In this document: piece by piece, positions 8,668 to 18,756 of the stretch
Position numbering within the stretch: the first letter of the stretch is position 1
Layout of the letters: each line of letters begins with the position of its first letter
Origin: an uncultured Clostridium sp.
GTDB lineage: Bacteria; Bacillota; Clostridia; Oscillospirales; Acutalibacteraceae
Direction of reading: 5' to 3'
DNA length: 64,000 bases
Assembly (NCBI GenBank): GCA_902471875.1
Contig: CABRLN010000006.1
Span: 16,890 to 80,889 of the forward strand
Program-made: the position numbers and the translations under genes
Notes under the pieces: generated by a model
Database searches by the model: none
Told to the model about the DNA's origin: nothing
What the model saw: the letters and a program-made list of their open reading frames with translations, nothing else

Positions 8668-9852
8668 TTACTCACCTAATGCTTGCTTTAGCTGACTTAA
8701 CTTATCAAGCTTTTCCCAAGCTACATTCAGCTCTTCTCTGCCCATATGGCCGTATGCAGCTGTTGGTTTATACTTGGTATGACGAAGGTTTAAGTTTTCG
8801 ATAATAGCAGCAGGACGTAAATCAAAAACAGTATTAACAGCATTTGCAAGCTGTTCGTTAGTATATTTTGAAGTACCAAATGAGTCAACAAAAACAGAAA
8901 CAGGTTTAGCAACGCCAATAGCATAGGCAAGCTGAACCTCGCATTTTTTGGCGATACCCGCACCTACAATATTTTTTGCAACATATCTTGCGGCATAAGC
9001 AGCACTGCGGTCAACCTTTGTAGGGTCTTTACCGCTAAAAGCACCACCACCGTGCCTTGCAAAACCGCCGTATGTATCTACAATAATTTTTCTACCTGTT
9101 AATCCACTGTCACCAACAGGACCTCCAATAACAAACCTGCCTGTAGGATTAATGAAGATTTTTGTATTTTCATCAATTAAATTAGCAGGAACAACATAAT
9201 TAATTACCTTTTCTTTAATATCTTCTCTAATTTTTTCAAGAGTTACATTGTCATCATGCTGTGTTGAAACAACAATTGCATCAATTCTAACAATTTGGTC
9301 GTCATTATATTCAACTGTTACCTGAGTTTTTCCGTCAGGACGAAGATACGGCAGAGTGCCGTTTTTACGCACAGCCGTAAGCTGTTTTGCCAACTTATGG
9401 GCATACGAAATAGCAGCAGGCATAAGCTCAGGAGTTTCATCACAAGCATAGCCAAACATCATACCCTGGTCACCTGCACCAATTTGGTTATAGGCATCCT
9501 CTTCTCCGTCTTTAAGCTCATAACTTTCATTAACACCCATTGCAATATCGGCTGATTGTGCGTCAAGAGATGTTAAAACAGCACAGTTATTACCGTCAAA
9601 ACCGCATTCGCTACTGTTATAGCCAATTTCTTTTATTACATTTCTTGCAATATCTGTTACATCAACATTAGCCTTGGTTGAAATTTCACCCATAATATGA
9701 ACCATACCTGTAGTAACCGTTGTTTCACAGGCAACACGAGAATTCTTGTCTTGTTCTAAAACAGCATCTAATATAGCATCTGAAATCTGGTCACAAACTT
9801 TGTCAGGGTGACCTTCAGTTACTGATTCAGAAGTAAAATAATGCTTAACCAT
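8668..9852 (-). CDS. metK: S-adenosylmethionine synthetase
   Basis: Makes SAM from methionine and ATP in the cytoplasm. 394 residues, the normal bacterial length. EGHPDKV at 13-19, the [15 protein letters not shown]-binding loop and the [19 protein letters not shown] block are all intact. It is preceded by a SAM-I riboswitch with terminator, so expression should fall when SAM is plentiful. A Nudix gene follows in the same operon. Confidence 0.98.
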   Translation of the reverse strand: MVKHYFTSESVTEGHPDKVCDQISDAILDAVLEQDKNSRVACETTVTTGMVHIMGEISTKANVDVTDIARNVIKEIGYNSSECGFDGNNCAVLTSLDAQSADIAMGVNESYELKDGEEDAYNQIGAGDQGMMFGYACDETPELMPAAISYAHKLAKQLTAVRKNGTLPYLRPDGKTQVTVEYNDDQIVRIDAIVVSTQHDDNVTLEKIREDIKEKVINYVVPANLIDENTKIFINPTGRFVIGGPVGDSGLTGRKIIVDTYGGFARHGGGAFSGKDPTKVDRSAAYAARYVAKNIVGAGIAKKCEVQLAYAIGVAKPVSVFVDSFGTSKYTNEQLANAVNTVFDLRPAAIIENLNLRHTKYKPTAAYGHMGREELNVAWEKLDKLSQLKQALGE

Positions 9853-9953
9853 TTAAACCAATCCTTTCTTTTTTCTTCACTTATAGTAAATAATTATTGT
9901 ACTAAGTAAAAGTAATACTAAATATAACATTAAAAAGTTTCGATATATGGACT

Positions 9954-9984
9954 AAAAAAGCCTTTCGGTACAATACCGAAAGGC
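9954..9984 (-). terminator. Riboswitch expression-platform terminator
   Basis: An 11-bp perfect stem (9960-9970 with 9974-9984) with a three-base loop, followed on the minus strand by TTTTTT (9954-9959). It lies directly after the SAM-I aptamer and about 100 bases before metK. Confidence 0.92.
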
Positions 9985-9994
9985 TAATACAATT

Positions 9995-10086
9995 CTCATC
10001 TCTCGGCTTAACCGCAGGATTTGGCACCTTACATAAGCAGGTTGCCGGACTTCACAGGGCCTGTTCCCTCCGTCACTCTTGATAAG
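9995..10086 (-). ncRNA. SAM-I riboswitch (S box) controlling metK
   Basis: Read on the minus strand it has the S-box marks in order: CTTATCAAGAG, then GGAGGGA, a GCAAC element, GGTGCCAAATCCTGC, and GAGATGAG closing helix P1 against CTTATC. A terminator follows at once. By the known mechanism, SAM binding stabilises P1 and lets the terminator form, switching metK off. Confidence 0.95.
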
Positions 10087-10111
10087 TTGGTAGCTTATTT
10101 AATTTAAGATA

Positions 10112-10140
10112 ATTATAAATATTTTGCAAAAGTTTGTCAA
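10112..10140 (-). promoter_or_regulatory. Promoter of the SAM riboswitch-metK transcript
   Basis: Perfect consensus on the minus strand: TTGACA (10135-10140), 17 bases, TATAAT (10112-10117), starting about 20 bases before the aptamer. The rest of the 9853-10327 gap (10141-10327) is AT-rich with nothing I recognise. Confidence 0.88.
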
Positions 10141-10327
10141 TACCTTAGGCAATAATTCGCATATTGCACATTTTTGGTGTAATTAGGACGTTAGAATAAG
10201 TAATTATAACAAAACAAACTAGTGCACCCAAAAGTTAAAACACTATCCCTAATATATAAAAAAAGAAAATTACTCAAATCTGCATTCCTTTGTCTAGAAA
10301 ATCAAAATATTACAATGTAGAACAGCA

Positions 10328-11125
10328 TTAGACCATAAGATTTTCAAGCTGTTTTTTGGCACGAATCACAATCGGCAAATTTTTACCGTTATTAACTACA
10401 TATTGAAAATTAGCATTAGCAAGCTGGATATTTCCAACACGTTTATAAATAAGAGCAAGATTATAGCGAAGTAAAATAATATTTAATGTGTTATAAAGAC
10501 CTCGACGATAATAAGAATATCCAGAGTTTAACAATCTCTCAAAATAAAAATAATCGCTGTAAGTTTCATCAAAATTAATATAAAAAGTACGTTCCAGCAG
10601 GTCTGCATTAAATTGACAACCATTTCTTTTTTTATTACTCTTAATACTACCTACTAACCCCATAGCAAGATTCAAATAGTACTGGGCTAATTCTTTATTA
10701 TTTAAAGCTATATAGCACTTGCAATAATCACTAGCCAAAAAGTAATACATATATTTATTTTCTTTATTAATGTATGTGTCCATTTTCTTAACAACTTCAA
10801 GTGCTTTATGATTTTGCTCAATAACTCGATAATATATAGCTGTATAATAATCCTTTTCAAAATCACTAAAAAGGAAATCAAGCTTTTTAACCTGTTCCAT
10901 AAAACGTTCTGGTTCAAGGTCACAAAAGAAAATATTTATACATCTCTTTTTCTTATTAACTAGGATAAAATAGATAATAAGAAAAATTATTAATAATAAA
11001 TTAAGCACGGAACATATTAAACTATCAAAAGGAGTTACCTCAACAAATTCAAATACCGTATTTATAGCTAAATAAACAGCGAAAAAAAGAAAATAAAAAA
11101 AACTAATCTTACTAATTTTTTTCAT
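10328..11125 (-). CDS. Membrane protein with TPR-like cytoplasmic domain
   Basis: 265 residues. Two hydrophobic helices (about 8-26 and 34-56) form a hairpin, then a KKKRC positive patch suggests the rest faces the cytoplasm. Residues 70-265 are helical with repeats spaced like tetratricopeptide repeats (YYFLASDYCKCYIALNNKELAQYYLNLA is one unit, LLRYNLALIYKRVGNIQLANANFQYV another). No enzyme motif. The gene sits between the tRNA-Arg gene and metK, with ribosome site CGAGGT. Function unknown; the tRNA lies 23 bases upstream, so it may be cotranscribed. Confidence 0.72.
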   Translation of the reverse strand: MKKISKISFFYFLFFAVYLAINTVFEFVEVTPFDSLICSVLNLLLIIFLIIYFILVNKKKRCINIFFCDLEPERFMEQVKKLDFLFSDFEKDYYTAIYYRVIEQNHKALEVVKKMDTYINKENKYMYYFLASDYCKCYIALNNKELAQYYLNLAMGLVGSIKSNKKRNGCQFNADLLERTFYINFDETYSDYFYFERLLNSGYSYYRRGLYNTLNIILLRYNLALIYKRVGNIQLANANFQYVVNNGKNLPIVIRAKKQLENLMV

Positions 11126-11147
11126 ACAAATACCTCGAAAACAAAAT

Positions 11148-11222
11148 TGGTCCGCCCGACAGGAATCGAACCCGTATTGCCAGAATCGGAATCTGGTGCA
11201 TTATCCATTTTGCTACGGACGG
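11148..11222 (-). tRNA. tRNA-Arg (anticodon CCG)
   Basis: Minus-strand cloverleaf: acceptor CCGTCCG pairs with CGGGCGG, the anticodon stem CCAGA/TCTGG encloses TTCCGAT so the anticodon is CCG, and the T arm has GGTTCGATTCC. The CCA end is encoded. It lies between the superoperon terminator and the membrane-protein gene. Confidence 0.95.
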
Positions 11223-11275
11223 ATGTAAAATGAGTATTCATATTAAAATTAGTATAAATTTTATATTAAAAAGAC

Positions 11276-11305
11276 AAAAACAGGCGACACTATAAGCATC
11301 GCCTG
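11276..11305 (-). terminator. Terminator of the ribosomal superoperon
   Basis: Stem 11281-11287 with 11299-11305 (CAGGCGA/TCGCCTG) followed on the minus strand by five T, 20 bases after the rplQ stop. Confidence 0.88.
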
Positions 11306-11324
11306 TAATAATTGCATCAAAAGA

Positions 11325-11666
11325 TTATAGAAGCTCAATAATAGCCATCTCAGCTGCGTCACCACGGCGAGGTCCTAACTTTGTAATACGAGTATAACCA
11401 CCGTTTTTATCTGCATACTTAGGTGCAATTTCTTTAAACAGCTTTACTGCAACATCTTCTTTAGTTACAAAAGACATAACCATACGTTTATTGTGCAGGC
11501 TGTCAACCTTAGCTATTGTAATCATTTTCTCTGCCATTGATCTTACTTCTTTAGCACGAGTTAATGTAGTTTCAATTTTTCCGTTCTCAAAAAGGAAAGT
11601 AACCATGCCTCTTAGCATTGCTATTCTATGAGAAGTAGCTCTTCCCAACTTTCTTGTACCTGGCAT
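11325..11666 (-). CDS. rplQ: 50S ribosomal protein L17
   Basis: 113 residues with the family start [14 protein letters not shown] and the short eubacterial form ending in MAIIELL. Last gene of the superoperon, 43 bases after rpoA, in the usual rpoA-rplQ order. It binds 23S rRNA near the tunnel exit. Confidence 0.98.
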   Translation of the reverse strand: MPGTRKLGRATSHRIAMLRGMVTFLFENGKIETTLTRAKEVRSMAEKMITIAKVDSLHNKRMVMSFVTKEDVAVKLFKEIAPKYADKNGGYTRITKLGPRRGDAAEMAIIELL

Positions 11667-11709
11667 CGTAATTCACTCCTTTACAATTAATTTTATAGTG
11701 AGTTAATAA

Positions 11710-12663
11710 TTATTCTTCTTCATTCTGTAGAGAGAAGCCTAAAGACTCTAACTTGTCAATAACTTCTTCTAAAGATTTACGTCCTAGGTTACGGACTTTC
11801 ATCATATCGTCCTGAGATCTGTTAATAAGATCCTCAACTGTGTTAATACCTGCACGCTTTAGGCAATTGAACGAACGAACAGAAAGATCAAGCTCTTCAA
11901 TAGTCATTTCAAGAACCTTTTCCTTACCCTTGTCGTCTTTTTCTACCATAATTTCAGTTGTTGAACCCTTATCAGAAAGGTCAACAAACAAGTTAAGGTG
12001 TTCAGTAAGAACCTTCGCTGCAAGTGAAACTGCCTCTTGAGCAGTAATAACACCGTTTGTCCAAACATCTAATGATAGCTTATCGTAGTCAGTAATCTGA
12101 CCAACACGAGTGTTCTCAACTGTGTAGTTTACCTTTAATACAGGTGTATAAATTGAGTCAATAGGCAACATACCTATTACATTGTTGCTCATAAGAGCCT
12201 TATTACGCTCTCCCGGAACATAACCTCTGCCCTTATCAAGAGTAATCTCCATATATAGCTTTGCATCGTCATCAAGCGTAGCAATGTGCATTTCAGGATT
12301 AAGAATTTCTACTTCACTATCTGCTGAAATAGAAGCCGCAGTAACCTCGCAAGGACCTTCGGCATTAATTTCAACTGTCTTTTCACCGTTGCAGTGCAGT
12401 TTAGCAACCAAACCCTTCATATTAAGAACAATTTGTGTTACATCCTCTTTTACACCTGGAATTGTAGAAAACTCGTGCAATACGCCGTTAATTTTAATTG
12501 CTTTAACAGCTACACCCTCTAGTGAAGAAAGAAGAACTCTTCTAAGGCTGTTACCAAGTGTGTTGCCAAAGCCTCTTTCAAGGGGCTCAACAACAAATCT
12601 TCCGTAGGAACCGTCCTCGGATAAATTTTCAACATCTATTCTTGGCTTTTCAATTTCTATCAT
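11710..12663 (-). CDS. rpoA: RNA polymerase alpha subunit
   Basis: 317 residues. The N-terminal dimerisation and assembly domain (1-230, with [17 protein letters not shown]) is joined by a linker to the C-terminal domain, which carries the helix-hairpin-helix DNA and activator surface ([33 protein letters not shown]). The start is the ATG at 12663 after AGGAGG; an in-frame ATG at 12684 precedes that site. Order rpsD-rpoA-rplQ is the normal alpha operon. Confidence 0.98.
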   Translation of the reverse strand: MIEIEKPRIDVENLSEDGSYGRFVVEPLERGFGNTLGNSLRRVLLSSLEGVAVKAIKINGVLHEFSTIPGVKEDVTQIVLNMKGLVAKLHCNGEKTVEINAEGPCEVTAASISADSEVEILNPEMHIATLDDDAKLYMEITLDKGRGYVPGERNKALMSNNVIGMLPIDSIYTPVLKVNYTVENTRVGQITDYDKLSLDVWTNGVITAQEAVSLAAKVLTEHLNLFVDLSDKGSTTEIMVEKDDKGKEKVLEMTIEELDLSVRSFNCLKRAGINTVEDLINRSQDDMMKVRNLGRKSLEEVIDKLESLGFSLQNEEE

Positions 12664-12747
12664 CAGTGAACCTCCTATATACATTCACAGCATAAAACTG
12701 CGTATGGGTGTAAACCTACAAAATATATAAATATTTCCGGTTCAGGA

Positions 12748-13350
12748 TTACTTGGAGTACAACTCAACGATAAGATGCTCTTCAACTGGGAAGTCAATGT
12801 CTTCTCTTTCAGGAGCAGCAATAACTTTACCGCCTAGTAAATCAGCATCCTTCTCTAACCACTTTGGAGCAGCAATTGACTTTGTTTCGCCTTCAGCAAT
12901 AGCCTTAAACCTATTTGTTGAGCGGCTCTTATCACTTACCTTAATTACATCTCCAACCTTTGTAAGGTAAGATGGAATATTAACCTTTTTACCGTTAACT
13001 GTAAAGTGAGCATGGTTAACAAGCTGTCTTGCCTCTCTTCTTGTAGAAGCAAGTCCCAGTCTGAAAACAACATTGTCAAGACGACGCTCAATAGTTGTTA
13101 ACAAAACTGTACCTGTTTTGCCCTCTGCTTTAGCAGCTTGGTCATAATAATGACGGAACTGCTTCTCCATAATACCATATACAAATTTAACCTTTTGCTT
13201 TTCTGTAAGCTGTTGGCTATATTCACTTTTTTTTCTTCTTGCGTTGCCGTTAGGGTTTCTGTTAGAAGTTTTCTTGTTGTAACCCATAACTGAAGGCTCT
13301 ATGCCAAGTGTTCTGCAACGCTTAGCGATTGGCTGCATATTCTTTGCCAT
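12748..13350 (-). CDS. rpsD: 30S ribosomal protein S4
   Basis: 200 residues with the S4 RNA-binding fold (RRLDNVVFRLGLASTRREAR, QLVNHAHFTVNGKKV). Primary 16S rRNA binder. In many bacteria it represses the alpha operon, but no S4 pseudoknot leader can be recognised by eye here. The N-terminus (MAKNMQPIAKRCRTLG) lacks the CxxC zinc pairs of some S4 forms, so it is the zinc-free type. Clostridia often keep rpsD inside this operon, unlike Bacillus. Confidence 0.97.
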   Translation of the reverse strand: MAKNMQPIAKRCRTLGIEPSVMGYNKKTSNRNPNGNARRKKSEYSQQLTEKQKVKFVYGIMEKQFRHYYDQAAKAEGKTGTVLLTTIERRLDNVVFRLGLASTRREARQLVNHAHFTVNGKKVNIPSYLTKVGDVIKVSDKSRSTNRFKAIAEGETKSIAAPKWLEKDADLLGGKVIAAPEREDIDFPVEEHLIVELYSK

Positions 13351-13371
13351 AAGTATTTCCTCCTTATTCTG

Positions 13372-13773
13372 TTATACACGTCTTCTCTTTGGAGGACGAC
13401 ATCCGTTATGAGGAATTGGAGTAACATCTTTAATCATGTTTACTTCAAGACCTGCTGACTGTAAAGCTCTGATTGCAGCTTCTCTGCCTGCACCAGGTCC
13501 CTTTACATATACTTCAACTGTCTTCATACCATGCTCCATAGCTGCCTTAGCTGCTGTTTCTGCTGCTGACTGAGCCGCAAAAGGAGTAGATTTTCTTGAA
13601 CCTCTGAAGCCTAATTCGCCGGCACTTGCCCATGAAATAGCATTGCCCTGAATATCAGTAATTGTTACGATTGTATTATTAAATGTTGACTGAATGTGTG
13701 CTGCACCACGCTCAATGTTCTTACGTTCACGACGTCTGCGCACTGCAGTCTTCTTACCCTTAGGTGCTGCCAT
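13372..13773 (-). CDS. rpsK: 30S ribosomal protein S11
   Basis: 133 residues with the conserved [16 protein letters not shown] and [14 protein letters not shown]-terminus. It sits on the 30S platform near the mRNA exit. It is 15 bases downstream of rpsM and 21 upstream of rpsD. Confidence 0.98.
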   Translation of the reverse strand: MAAPKGKKTAVRRRRERKNIERGAAHIQSTFNNTIVTITDIQGNAISWASAGELGFRGSRKSTPFAAQSAAETAAKAAMEHGMKTVEVYVKGPGAGREAAIRALQSAGLEVNMIKDVTPIPHNGCRPPKRRRV

Positions 13774-13788
13774 AGGTTATTCCCCTCC

Positions 13789-14157
13789 TTACTTCTTCTT
13801 GTTAGCCATTGTTTTTCTTGGACCTTTACGAGTACGAGCGTTAGTCTTTGAACGCTGGCCTCTTACAGGCAAGCCTTTACGGTGACGAACACCACGATAA
13901 CAGCCAATTTCAATTAATCTCTTAATATCAAAAGCAACGTCGCGTCTTAAATCACCTTCAACAATGCAGTTATGGTCAATATATTCTCTTAATTTAGAAA
14001 CCTCATCCTCTGTCAAATCTCTGACACGAGTATCAGGATTAATACCTGTTGCAGCAATAATGTCACTTGCAGTTTTACGTCCAATACCAAAGATATATGT
14101 TAAACCAATTTCAACTCTTTTATCTCTTGGTAAGTCTACACCTGCTATACGAGCCAT
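13789..14157 (-). CDS. rpsM: 30S ribosomal protein S13
   Basis: 122 residues. [14 protein letters not shown] is the family start, and the basic tail [14 protein letters not shown] reaches the decoding region and P-site tRNA. The ATG at 14157 is chosen because GGAGGTG lies just upstream; an earlier in-frame ATG at 14172 overlaps the ribosome site. Confidence 0.98.
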   Translation of the reverse strand: MARIAGVDLPRDKRVEIGLTYIFGIGRKTASDIIAATGINPDTRVRDLTEDEVSKLREYIDHNCIVEGDLRRDVAFDIKRLIEIGCYRGVRHRKGLPVRGQRSKTNARTRKGPRKTMANKKK

Positions 14158-14229
14158 ATGTTGCACCTCCATTATAATTAGTCAATATTTTTATTTTACT
14201 ATAATTTTCCTGAATTGTCAACGGTTAAA

Positions 14230-14343
14230 TTAACCCTGACGCTGTTTGTGCTTAGGGTTTTCGCAAATTACCATTACCTTACCCTTACGCTTAATAACTT
14301 TGCACTTATCACAAATTTTCTTTACTGAAGGTCTGACTTTCAT
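14230..14343 (-). CDS. rpmJ: 50S ribosomal protein L36 (zinc type)
   Basis: 37 residues translated directly from the [19 protein letters not shown] onwards, ending KHKQRQG. C11, C14, C27 and H32 form the zinc ribbon of the zinc-binding paralogue. Ribosome site AAAGGA upstream. It lies between infA and rpsM, as in most Firmicutes. Confidence 0.97.
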   Translation of the reverse strand: MKVRPSVKKICDKCKVIKRKGKVMVICENPKHKQRQG

Positions 14344-14384
14344 TGTGTAATCATTCCTTTCTATATAACAAAAGTCTTAATTAA

Positions 14385-14603
14385 TTATTTACTACGCCAT
14401 GTAATTCGCCCACGTGTTAAATCATAAGGTGACATTTCAACAGTTACCTTATCACCAGGTAAAATTCTGATAAAATTCATTCTTAACTTACCTGAAATGT
14501 GAGCCAATATTATATGACCATTAGGTAGTTCTACCTTAAACTGAGCATTAGGCAGTGCCTCAGTTACTGTACCCTCAATTTCGATTACATCTTGCTTAGA
14601 CAT
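14385..14603 (-). CDS. infA: Translation initiation factor IF-1
   Basis: 72 residues of the S1/OB fold: [22 protein letters not shown], then [22 protein letters not shown] and the LTRGRITWR end. It occupies the 30S A site during initiation. The standard position is between map (here map-KOW) and rpmJ. Confidence 0.98.
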   Translation of the reverse strand: MSKQDVIEIEGTVTEALPNAQFKVELPNGHIILAHISGKLRMNFIRILPGDKVTVEMSPYDLTRGRITWRSK

Positions 14604-14626
14604 ATTCTTACTCCTCCTTATGGAAG

Positions 14627-14863
14627 TTACTCATAATTAAATCGGTGTAAAACTCTTTTAAATTCTTTGTTTGTTTTTATTTCATCAAGATTAACAGTAT
14701 AGTTAGTTTTGCTTAAATGAATTAACTTCTTTCGCTTTTGTTTTTCAACAGGTCTGTGTTTACCGTCACATATTACGGCATAACTGCCCTGAACACAAGT
14801 GATAACAAAGAAAGTGTTTTTATCTCTTCCTGCAATAGACCTAACGATTTGCCCCGCCTTCAT
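14627..14863 (-). CDS. KOW-domain RNA-binding protein (L14e-like)
   Basis: 78 residues. The N-terminus ([19 protein letters not shown]) is a KOW-type beta strand-loop-strand like that of eukaryotic/archaeal L14e, and the middle is rich in Lys and Arg ([16 protein letters not shown]). Clostridia typically have this small gene between map and infA. It is presumed to act on the ribosome or rRNA but is not characterised in detail as far as I know. Spacing to map (11 bases) and infA (23 bases) shows operon membership. Confidence 0.88.
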   Translation of the reverse strand: MKAGQIVRSIAGRDKNTFFVITCVQGSYAVICDGKHRPVEKQKRKKLIHLSKTNYTVNLDEIKTNKEFKRVLHRFNYE

Positions 14864-14874
14864 AATAACACCCC

Positions 14875-15627
14875 TTAGTCAGGAATTGTCATAACAACAG
14901 GACCGTTTGGTGTAATTGCAATTGTATGCTCAAAGTGAGCTGCCAAACTTCCGTCAACCGTAACGGTAGTCCAGTCATCGTCCAGCACTTTTACCGCATA
15001 CTTACCGGCTGTAATCATTGGCTCAATTGCAATGGTCATACCCGGCAGAAGACGTACACCTCTTCCCGGAGTACCATAGTTGGGTACACTAGGATCTTCA
15101 TGTAATTTCGCACCTACGCCATGGCCGACAAAATCTCGTACCACCGAGTAGTTGCGAGCTTCGACATACCTTTGAACAGCATTTCCAATATCTCCCACTC
15201 TGTTACCTGCAACCGCAGCTTTAATACCTTCATAAAGGCTTTCTTTGGTTGCATCAAGCAAAGCCTGAGCCTCATTAGAAATATCACCGCAAGCAAATGT
15301 GTAAGCATTGTCACCGTGGAAGCCTTCGATAAATGCACCAACGTCAACACTAACAATATCGCCGCTTTTTAAAATCTGTTTTTTACTTGGTATGCCATGG
15401 ATAACCACATCATTTACTGATATACAGGCACTTGCAGGAAATCCGCCGTATCCCAGGAACGAAGGTGTAGCACCTTGTTCCTGGATATATTTACGAACTA
15501 TGTCATCTATTTCTTTAGTTGACACTCCGGGCTGAACTGCTTTACCCGCTTCCTTAAGTGCATTTGCAGAAATTCTGCAAGCTTCACGCATTAAATCTAA
15601 TTCGCGTTTTGTCTTAAGTACTACCAT
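14875..15627 (-). CDS. map: Type I methionine aminopeptidase
   Basis: Removes the initiator Met from nascent proteins. 250 residues with the pita-bread fold: H78 in VVIHGIP, metal ligands D95 (SVDVGAF) and D106 (HGDNAYT), then the GHGVG His and the two Glu in AIEPMI and FEHTIA. The short N-terminus without an SH3-type zinc extension makes it type Ia. Four bases downstream of adk. Confidence 0.97.
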   Translation of the reverse strand: MVVLKTKRELDLMREACRISANALKEAGKAVQPGVSTKEIDDIVRKYIQEQGATPSFLGYGGFPASACISVNDVVIHGIPSKKQILKSGDIVSVDVGAFIEGFHGDNAYTFACGDISNEAQALLDATKESLYEGIKAAVAGNRVGDIGNAVQRYVEARNYSVVRDFVGHGVGAKLHEDPSVPNYGTPGRGVRLLPGMTIAIEPMITAGKYAVKVLDDDWTTVTVDGSLAAHFEHTIAITPNGPVVMTIPD

Positions 15628-15631
15628 TATA

Positions 15632-16264
15632 TTAAACCTCTAACTCCTTAAGAACTAGTGCTGTCGTATCTGCAATCTCTTCTTGACCTTCTACAATAGC
15701 AAGCTTACCTTGCTTTTCGTAGTAATCCTTTAGAGGTTCTGTTTCCTCATGATAAACTTTAAGACGAGAAAGAACTGTATCTGGATGATCATCCTTACGC
15801 TGAACAAGGGCACCTGTACAAAGGTTGCACACGCCTTCTTTACTTGGTTTTTTATACTCAAGATGATAGCTTGCACCACACTTTTCACAAACACGGCGTC
15901 CGGACATTCTCTTTACGATGTTTTCGTCAGGTACTTCAATATCAATTACCTTATCAATTTGAACACCCATTGCATCCAGAGCCTCGGCCTGAGGGATGGT
16001 TCTTGGAAAACCGTCAAGAATAAAACCGTTTTGACAGTCATTTTCAGTAAGTCTTTCTTTAATAATGCCTATTACAACATCATCAGGAACAAGCTTACCG
16101 GCATCCATAAAGGATTTAGCCTTGAGTCCCATCTCTGTACCGCTCTTCAGCGCTGCACGGATAATATTACCCGTTGAAATAGTAGGAATATTAAGATATT
16201 CACAAATTTTCTCTGCCTGTGTGCCTTTTCCTGCACCAGGAGCACCTAATAAAATTATATTCAT
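15632..16264 (-). CDS. adk: Adenylate kinase
   Basis: Interconverts ATP + AMP and 2 ADP. 210 residues from the ATG at 16264 (GGAGGAG upstream); a further in-frame start at 16291 lacks a site. P-loop GAPGAGKGT at 7-15, the DGFPRT AMP-binding loop, and a LID with four cysteines (C126, C129, C146, C149), the zinc-binding Gram-positive type. Normal secY-adk-map order. Confidence 0.98.
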   Translation of the reverse strand: MNIILLGAPGAGKGTQAEKICEYLNIPTISTGNIIRAALKSGTEMGLKAKSFMDAGKLVPDDVVIGIIKERLTENDCQNGFILDGFPRTIPQAEALDAMGVQIDKVIDIEVPDENIVKRMSGRRVCEKCGASYHLEYKKPSKEGVCNLCTGALVQRKDDHPDTVLSRLKVYHEETEPLKDYYEKQGKLAIVEGQEEIADTTALVLKELEV

Positions 16265-16283
16265 AATCTTCTCCTCCAATACA

Positions 16284-17588
16284 TTAGTCAAGGAAGCCTT
16301 TATAATGACGCATCATCATCTGTGACTCCATTTGCTTAACTGTATCTAAGCATACACCAACAACGATGATAATTGAAGTACCACCCAGTGACATACTTGA
16401 CATACCAGTTAAATTACCATAAATTATTGGAACCAATGCAATTACTGCTAAGAATAAAGCACCAATAAGTGTTATTCTTGACAAAATCTTTGCAATAAAG
16501 TCAGTTGTTGGCTTACCCGGACGAATACCAGGAATTGTACCATTGTTCTGACGAAGATTATTGGACATTTCTACAGGATTATACTGAATTGATGTATAGA
16601 AATAAGCAAACAGTATAATCAAAATAAAATATAGTACTGCATACAGCCAGCTTTTCTGACTAAACAGCTCAATAACGTCATTCCAAAAACCTGAAATACC
16701 AGGCCAAATTAACTTTATTGTAGCTGGAATAGAAAGAATAGAACTAGCAAAGATAATTGGAAGAACACCACCTAAACCAAGTTTTATTGGAAGGTGACTG
16801 CTCTGACCGCCATACATCTTTCTGCCTACCACTCTCTTTGCATACTGAATTGGAATTCTTCTTTCTGCATCTTGCATAAAAGTAATAACCCAAATAACTG
16901 CAAGAAATATAACAACAAACAGCGGAACAAGTACAAAGTACTGAGTACTGCCTGCCATAGCTGTATTCCAGAAGCCTGCAAGCTCTGAAACAATTAGTGG
17001 GAATCTGGCAACAATACCTGCAAACAAGAGGATTGAAATACCATTACCAATACCAAATTGGTTAATTTGTTCTCCAAGCCACATCATTAAAGCTGTACCT
17101 GCTGTAAACACAAGTACAATTACAACTGCCGCATAGAAGAAATCAAAGCCCTGTGTGTAGTCAAGAACATTGCTCTGCTTCAAGAATATAAAGTAAGCAA
17201 AGCCCTGAATCAAGCCCAAAATAACTGTTACATATCTTGTAATAGTTGCCAGCTTTTTTCGTCCTTCTTCGCCCTCTTTAGCCAAACGCTCAAGAGGAGG
17301 AATAGCAACTGTTAACAACTGAATGATAATAGAACTGTTGATGTATGGAGTAACACCCATTGCGAACAATGTAGCGTTTGAGAAAGCACCGCCAGACATT
17401 GTGTCTAAATAAGCAAACATTGAACCGTTGCTGGTTAAATCACCCATTGCCTGACTAAGCGCTGTCATATCCAGAAATGGAACAGGAATAACTGAACCAA
17501 TTCTGAATACGATAATAATCAATAATGTGAATAAAAGTTTTTTACGAAGATCAGGAATTTGCCAAGCATTACGAATGGTTTTAAACAT
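16284..17588 (-). CDS. secY: Protein translocase channel SecY
   Basis: 434 residues, ten membrane helices, the channel of the Sec translocon. Conserved marks are the N-terminal PDLRKKLLFTL, GVTPYINSSIIIQLL in the second helix, the QFGIGNGISILLFAGI loop and the basic cytoplasmic loop ERRIPIQYAKR that meets the ribosome and SecA. It overlaps the rplO stop by one base (TAATG), so it is translationally coupled. Confidence 0.98.
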   Translation of the reverse strand: MFKTIRNAWQIPDLRKKLLFTLLIIIVFRIGSVIPVPFLDMTALSQAMGDLTSNGSMFAYLDTMSGGAFSNATLFAMGVTPYINSSIIIQLLTVAIPPLERLAKEGEEGRKKLATITRYVTVILGLIQGFAYFIFLKQSNVLDYTQGFDFFYAAVVIVLVFTAGTALMMWLGEQINQFGIGNGISILLFAGIVARFPLIVSELAGFWNTAMAGSTQYFVLVPLFVVIFLAVIWVITFMQDAERRIPIQYAKRVVGRKMYGGQSSHLPIKLGLGGVLPIIFASSILSIPATIKLIWPGISGFWNDVIELFSQKSWLYAVLYFILIILFAYFYTSIQYNPVEMSNNLRQNNGTIPGIRPGKPTTDFIAKILSRITLIGALFLAVIALVPIIYGNLTGMSSMSLGGTSIIIVVGVCLDTVKQMESQMMMRHYKGFLD

Positions 17589-18028
17589 TAAACCACCTCT
17601 GCCTTTCCGCCTGCAGCTTCAATCTTCTCCTTTGCAGAAGCGGAATAAGCAGTAACCTTTACTTCTAATTTCTTAGTTAGATTACCATTGCCTAAAATCT
17701 TAATTCCGTCAAAAGAATTCTTAACAAGTCCTGCATTAATAAGTGCTTGTGTATCAACCACTGCACCGTCTTCAAACTTGTTTAGGCTGCCCACATTAAC
17801 TGCTACAATTGTTTTAGCAAAAATGTTATTAAAGCCTCTTTTTGGCAATCTTCTTTGCATTGGCATTTGACCGCCTTCAAAGCCAGGTCTTACACCACCG
17901 CCAGATCTTGCCTTCTGACCTTTGTGTCCCTTACCTGCTGTTTTACCTTGTCCCGAACCGTGACCACGACCAATACGCTTTACGGCTTTTCTAGAACCTT
18001 CTACAGGTGAAAGTTCGTGCAACTTCAT
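17588..18028 (-). CDS. rplO: 50S ribosomal protein L15
   Basis: 146 residues beginning [14 protein letters not shown], with the glycine/basic N-terminal extension ([20 protein letters not shown]) that threads into 23S rRNA and a globular C-terminal domain. Overlaps secY by one base. Confidence 0.98.
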   Translation of the reverse strand: MKLHELSPVEGSRKAVKRIGRGHGSGQGKTAGKGHKGQKARSGGGVRPGFEGGQMPMQRRLPKRGFNNIFAKTIVAVNVGSLNKFEDGAVVDTQALINAGLVKNSFDGIKILGNGNLTKKLEVKVTAYSASAKEKIEAAGGKAEVV

Positions 18029-18046
18029 TTCTTAGCACCTCCTTGC

Positions 18047-18226
18047 TTACGCTTCACTTACCTCGATAAGGTGAGCTATTTTAGCAACCTTACCTTTTGT
18101 CTGAGGATTATCAGGCTGAGTTGTTACATCGCCAATTTTCTTCAGACCAAGTGCCTGGGCTGTTGCAATTTGGTCCTTTTTACAGCCTATAAGACTTCTT
18201 ACAAGCTTAATATTTACATTTGCCAT
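18047..18226 (-). CDS. rpmD: 50S ribosomal protein L30
   Basis: 59 residues translated from the DNA: MANVNIKLVRSLIGCKKDQ, then ALGLKKIGDVTTQPDNPQ and ending EVSEA. This is the standard short bacterial L30. It lies between rpsE (15 bases upstream) and rplO, as expected. Confidence 0.97.
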   Translation of the reverse strand: MANVNIKLVRSLIGCKKDQIATAQALGLKKIGDVTTQPDNPQTKGKVAKIAHLIEVSEA

Positions 18227-18241
18227 CTTGCTGCCCTCCTA

Positions 18242-18739
18242 TTATAAAATCTCTTTAACTGATTTGCCGCGAATAGCAGCAATTTCCTCAGCTGAACGCA
18301 GAGAAGCCAAACCTGCCAGTGTAGCTCTTACTACGTTACAAGGATTGTTTGATCTTAAAGCCTTTGTTCTAATGTCCTTAATACCTACAGCCTCAATAAC
18401 TGCACGAACAGGACCACCGGCAATAACACCAGTACCGGCAGCAGCAGGCTTCATTAATACTCTGCCTGCACCAAATTCACCGATAACCTCGTGAGGGATT
18501 GTTGTATCCTTTAATGAAACCTTAATAAGGTTCTTCTTGGCATCTTCAATGCCTTTACGGATAGCATCCGGAACTTCGCCGGCTTTACCAATACCAAAGC
18601 CTACAGTACCGTTGCCGTCACCTACTACTACAAGAGCAGCAAACTTAAAGATACGACCGCCCTTAACTGTTTTTGATACACGATTGATAGTAACAACGCG
18701 TTCTTGCAAATCTAAAGTTGATGCGTCAATAATAGCCAA
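18242..18739 (-). CDS. rpsE: 30S ribosomal protein S5
   Basis: 165 residues. The N-terminal dsRNA-binding half carries [18 protein letters not shown] and the fidelity loop [11 protein letters not shown], and the C-terminal half has the [17 protein letters not shown] segment. Involved in decoding accuracy and mRNA entry. Confidence 0.98.
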   Translation of the reverse strand: MAIIDASTLDLQERVVTINRVSKTVKGGRIFKFAALVVVGDGNGTVGFGIGKAGEVPDAIRKGIEDAKKNLIKVSLKDTTIPHEVIGEFGAGRVLMKPAAAGTGVIAGGPVRAVIEAVGIKDIRTKALRSNNPCNVVRATLAGLASLRSAEEIAAIRGKSVKEIL

Positions 18740-18756
18740 AGTTAATTCCTCCCTTA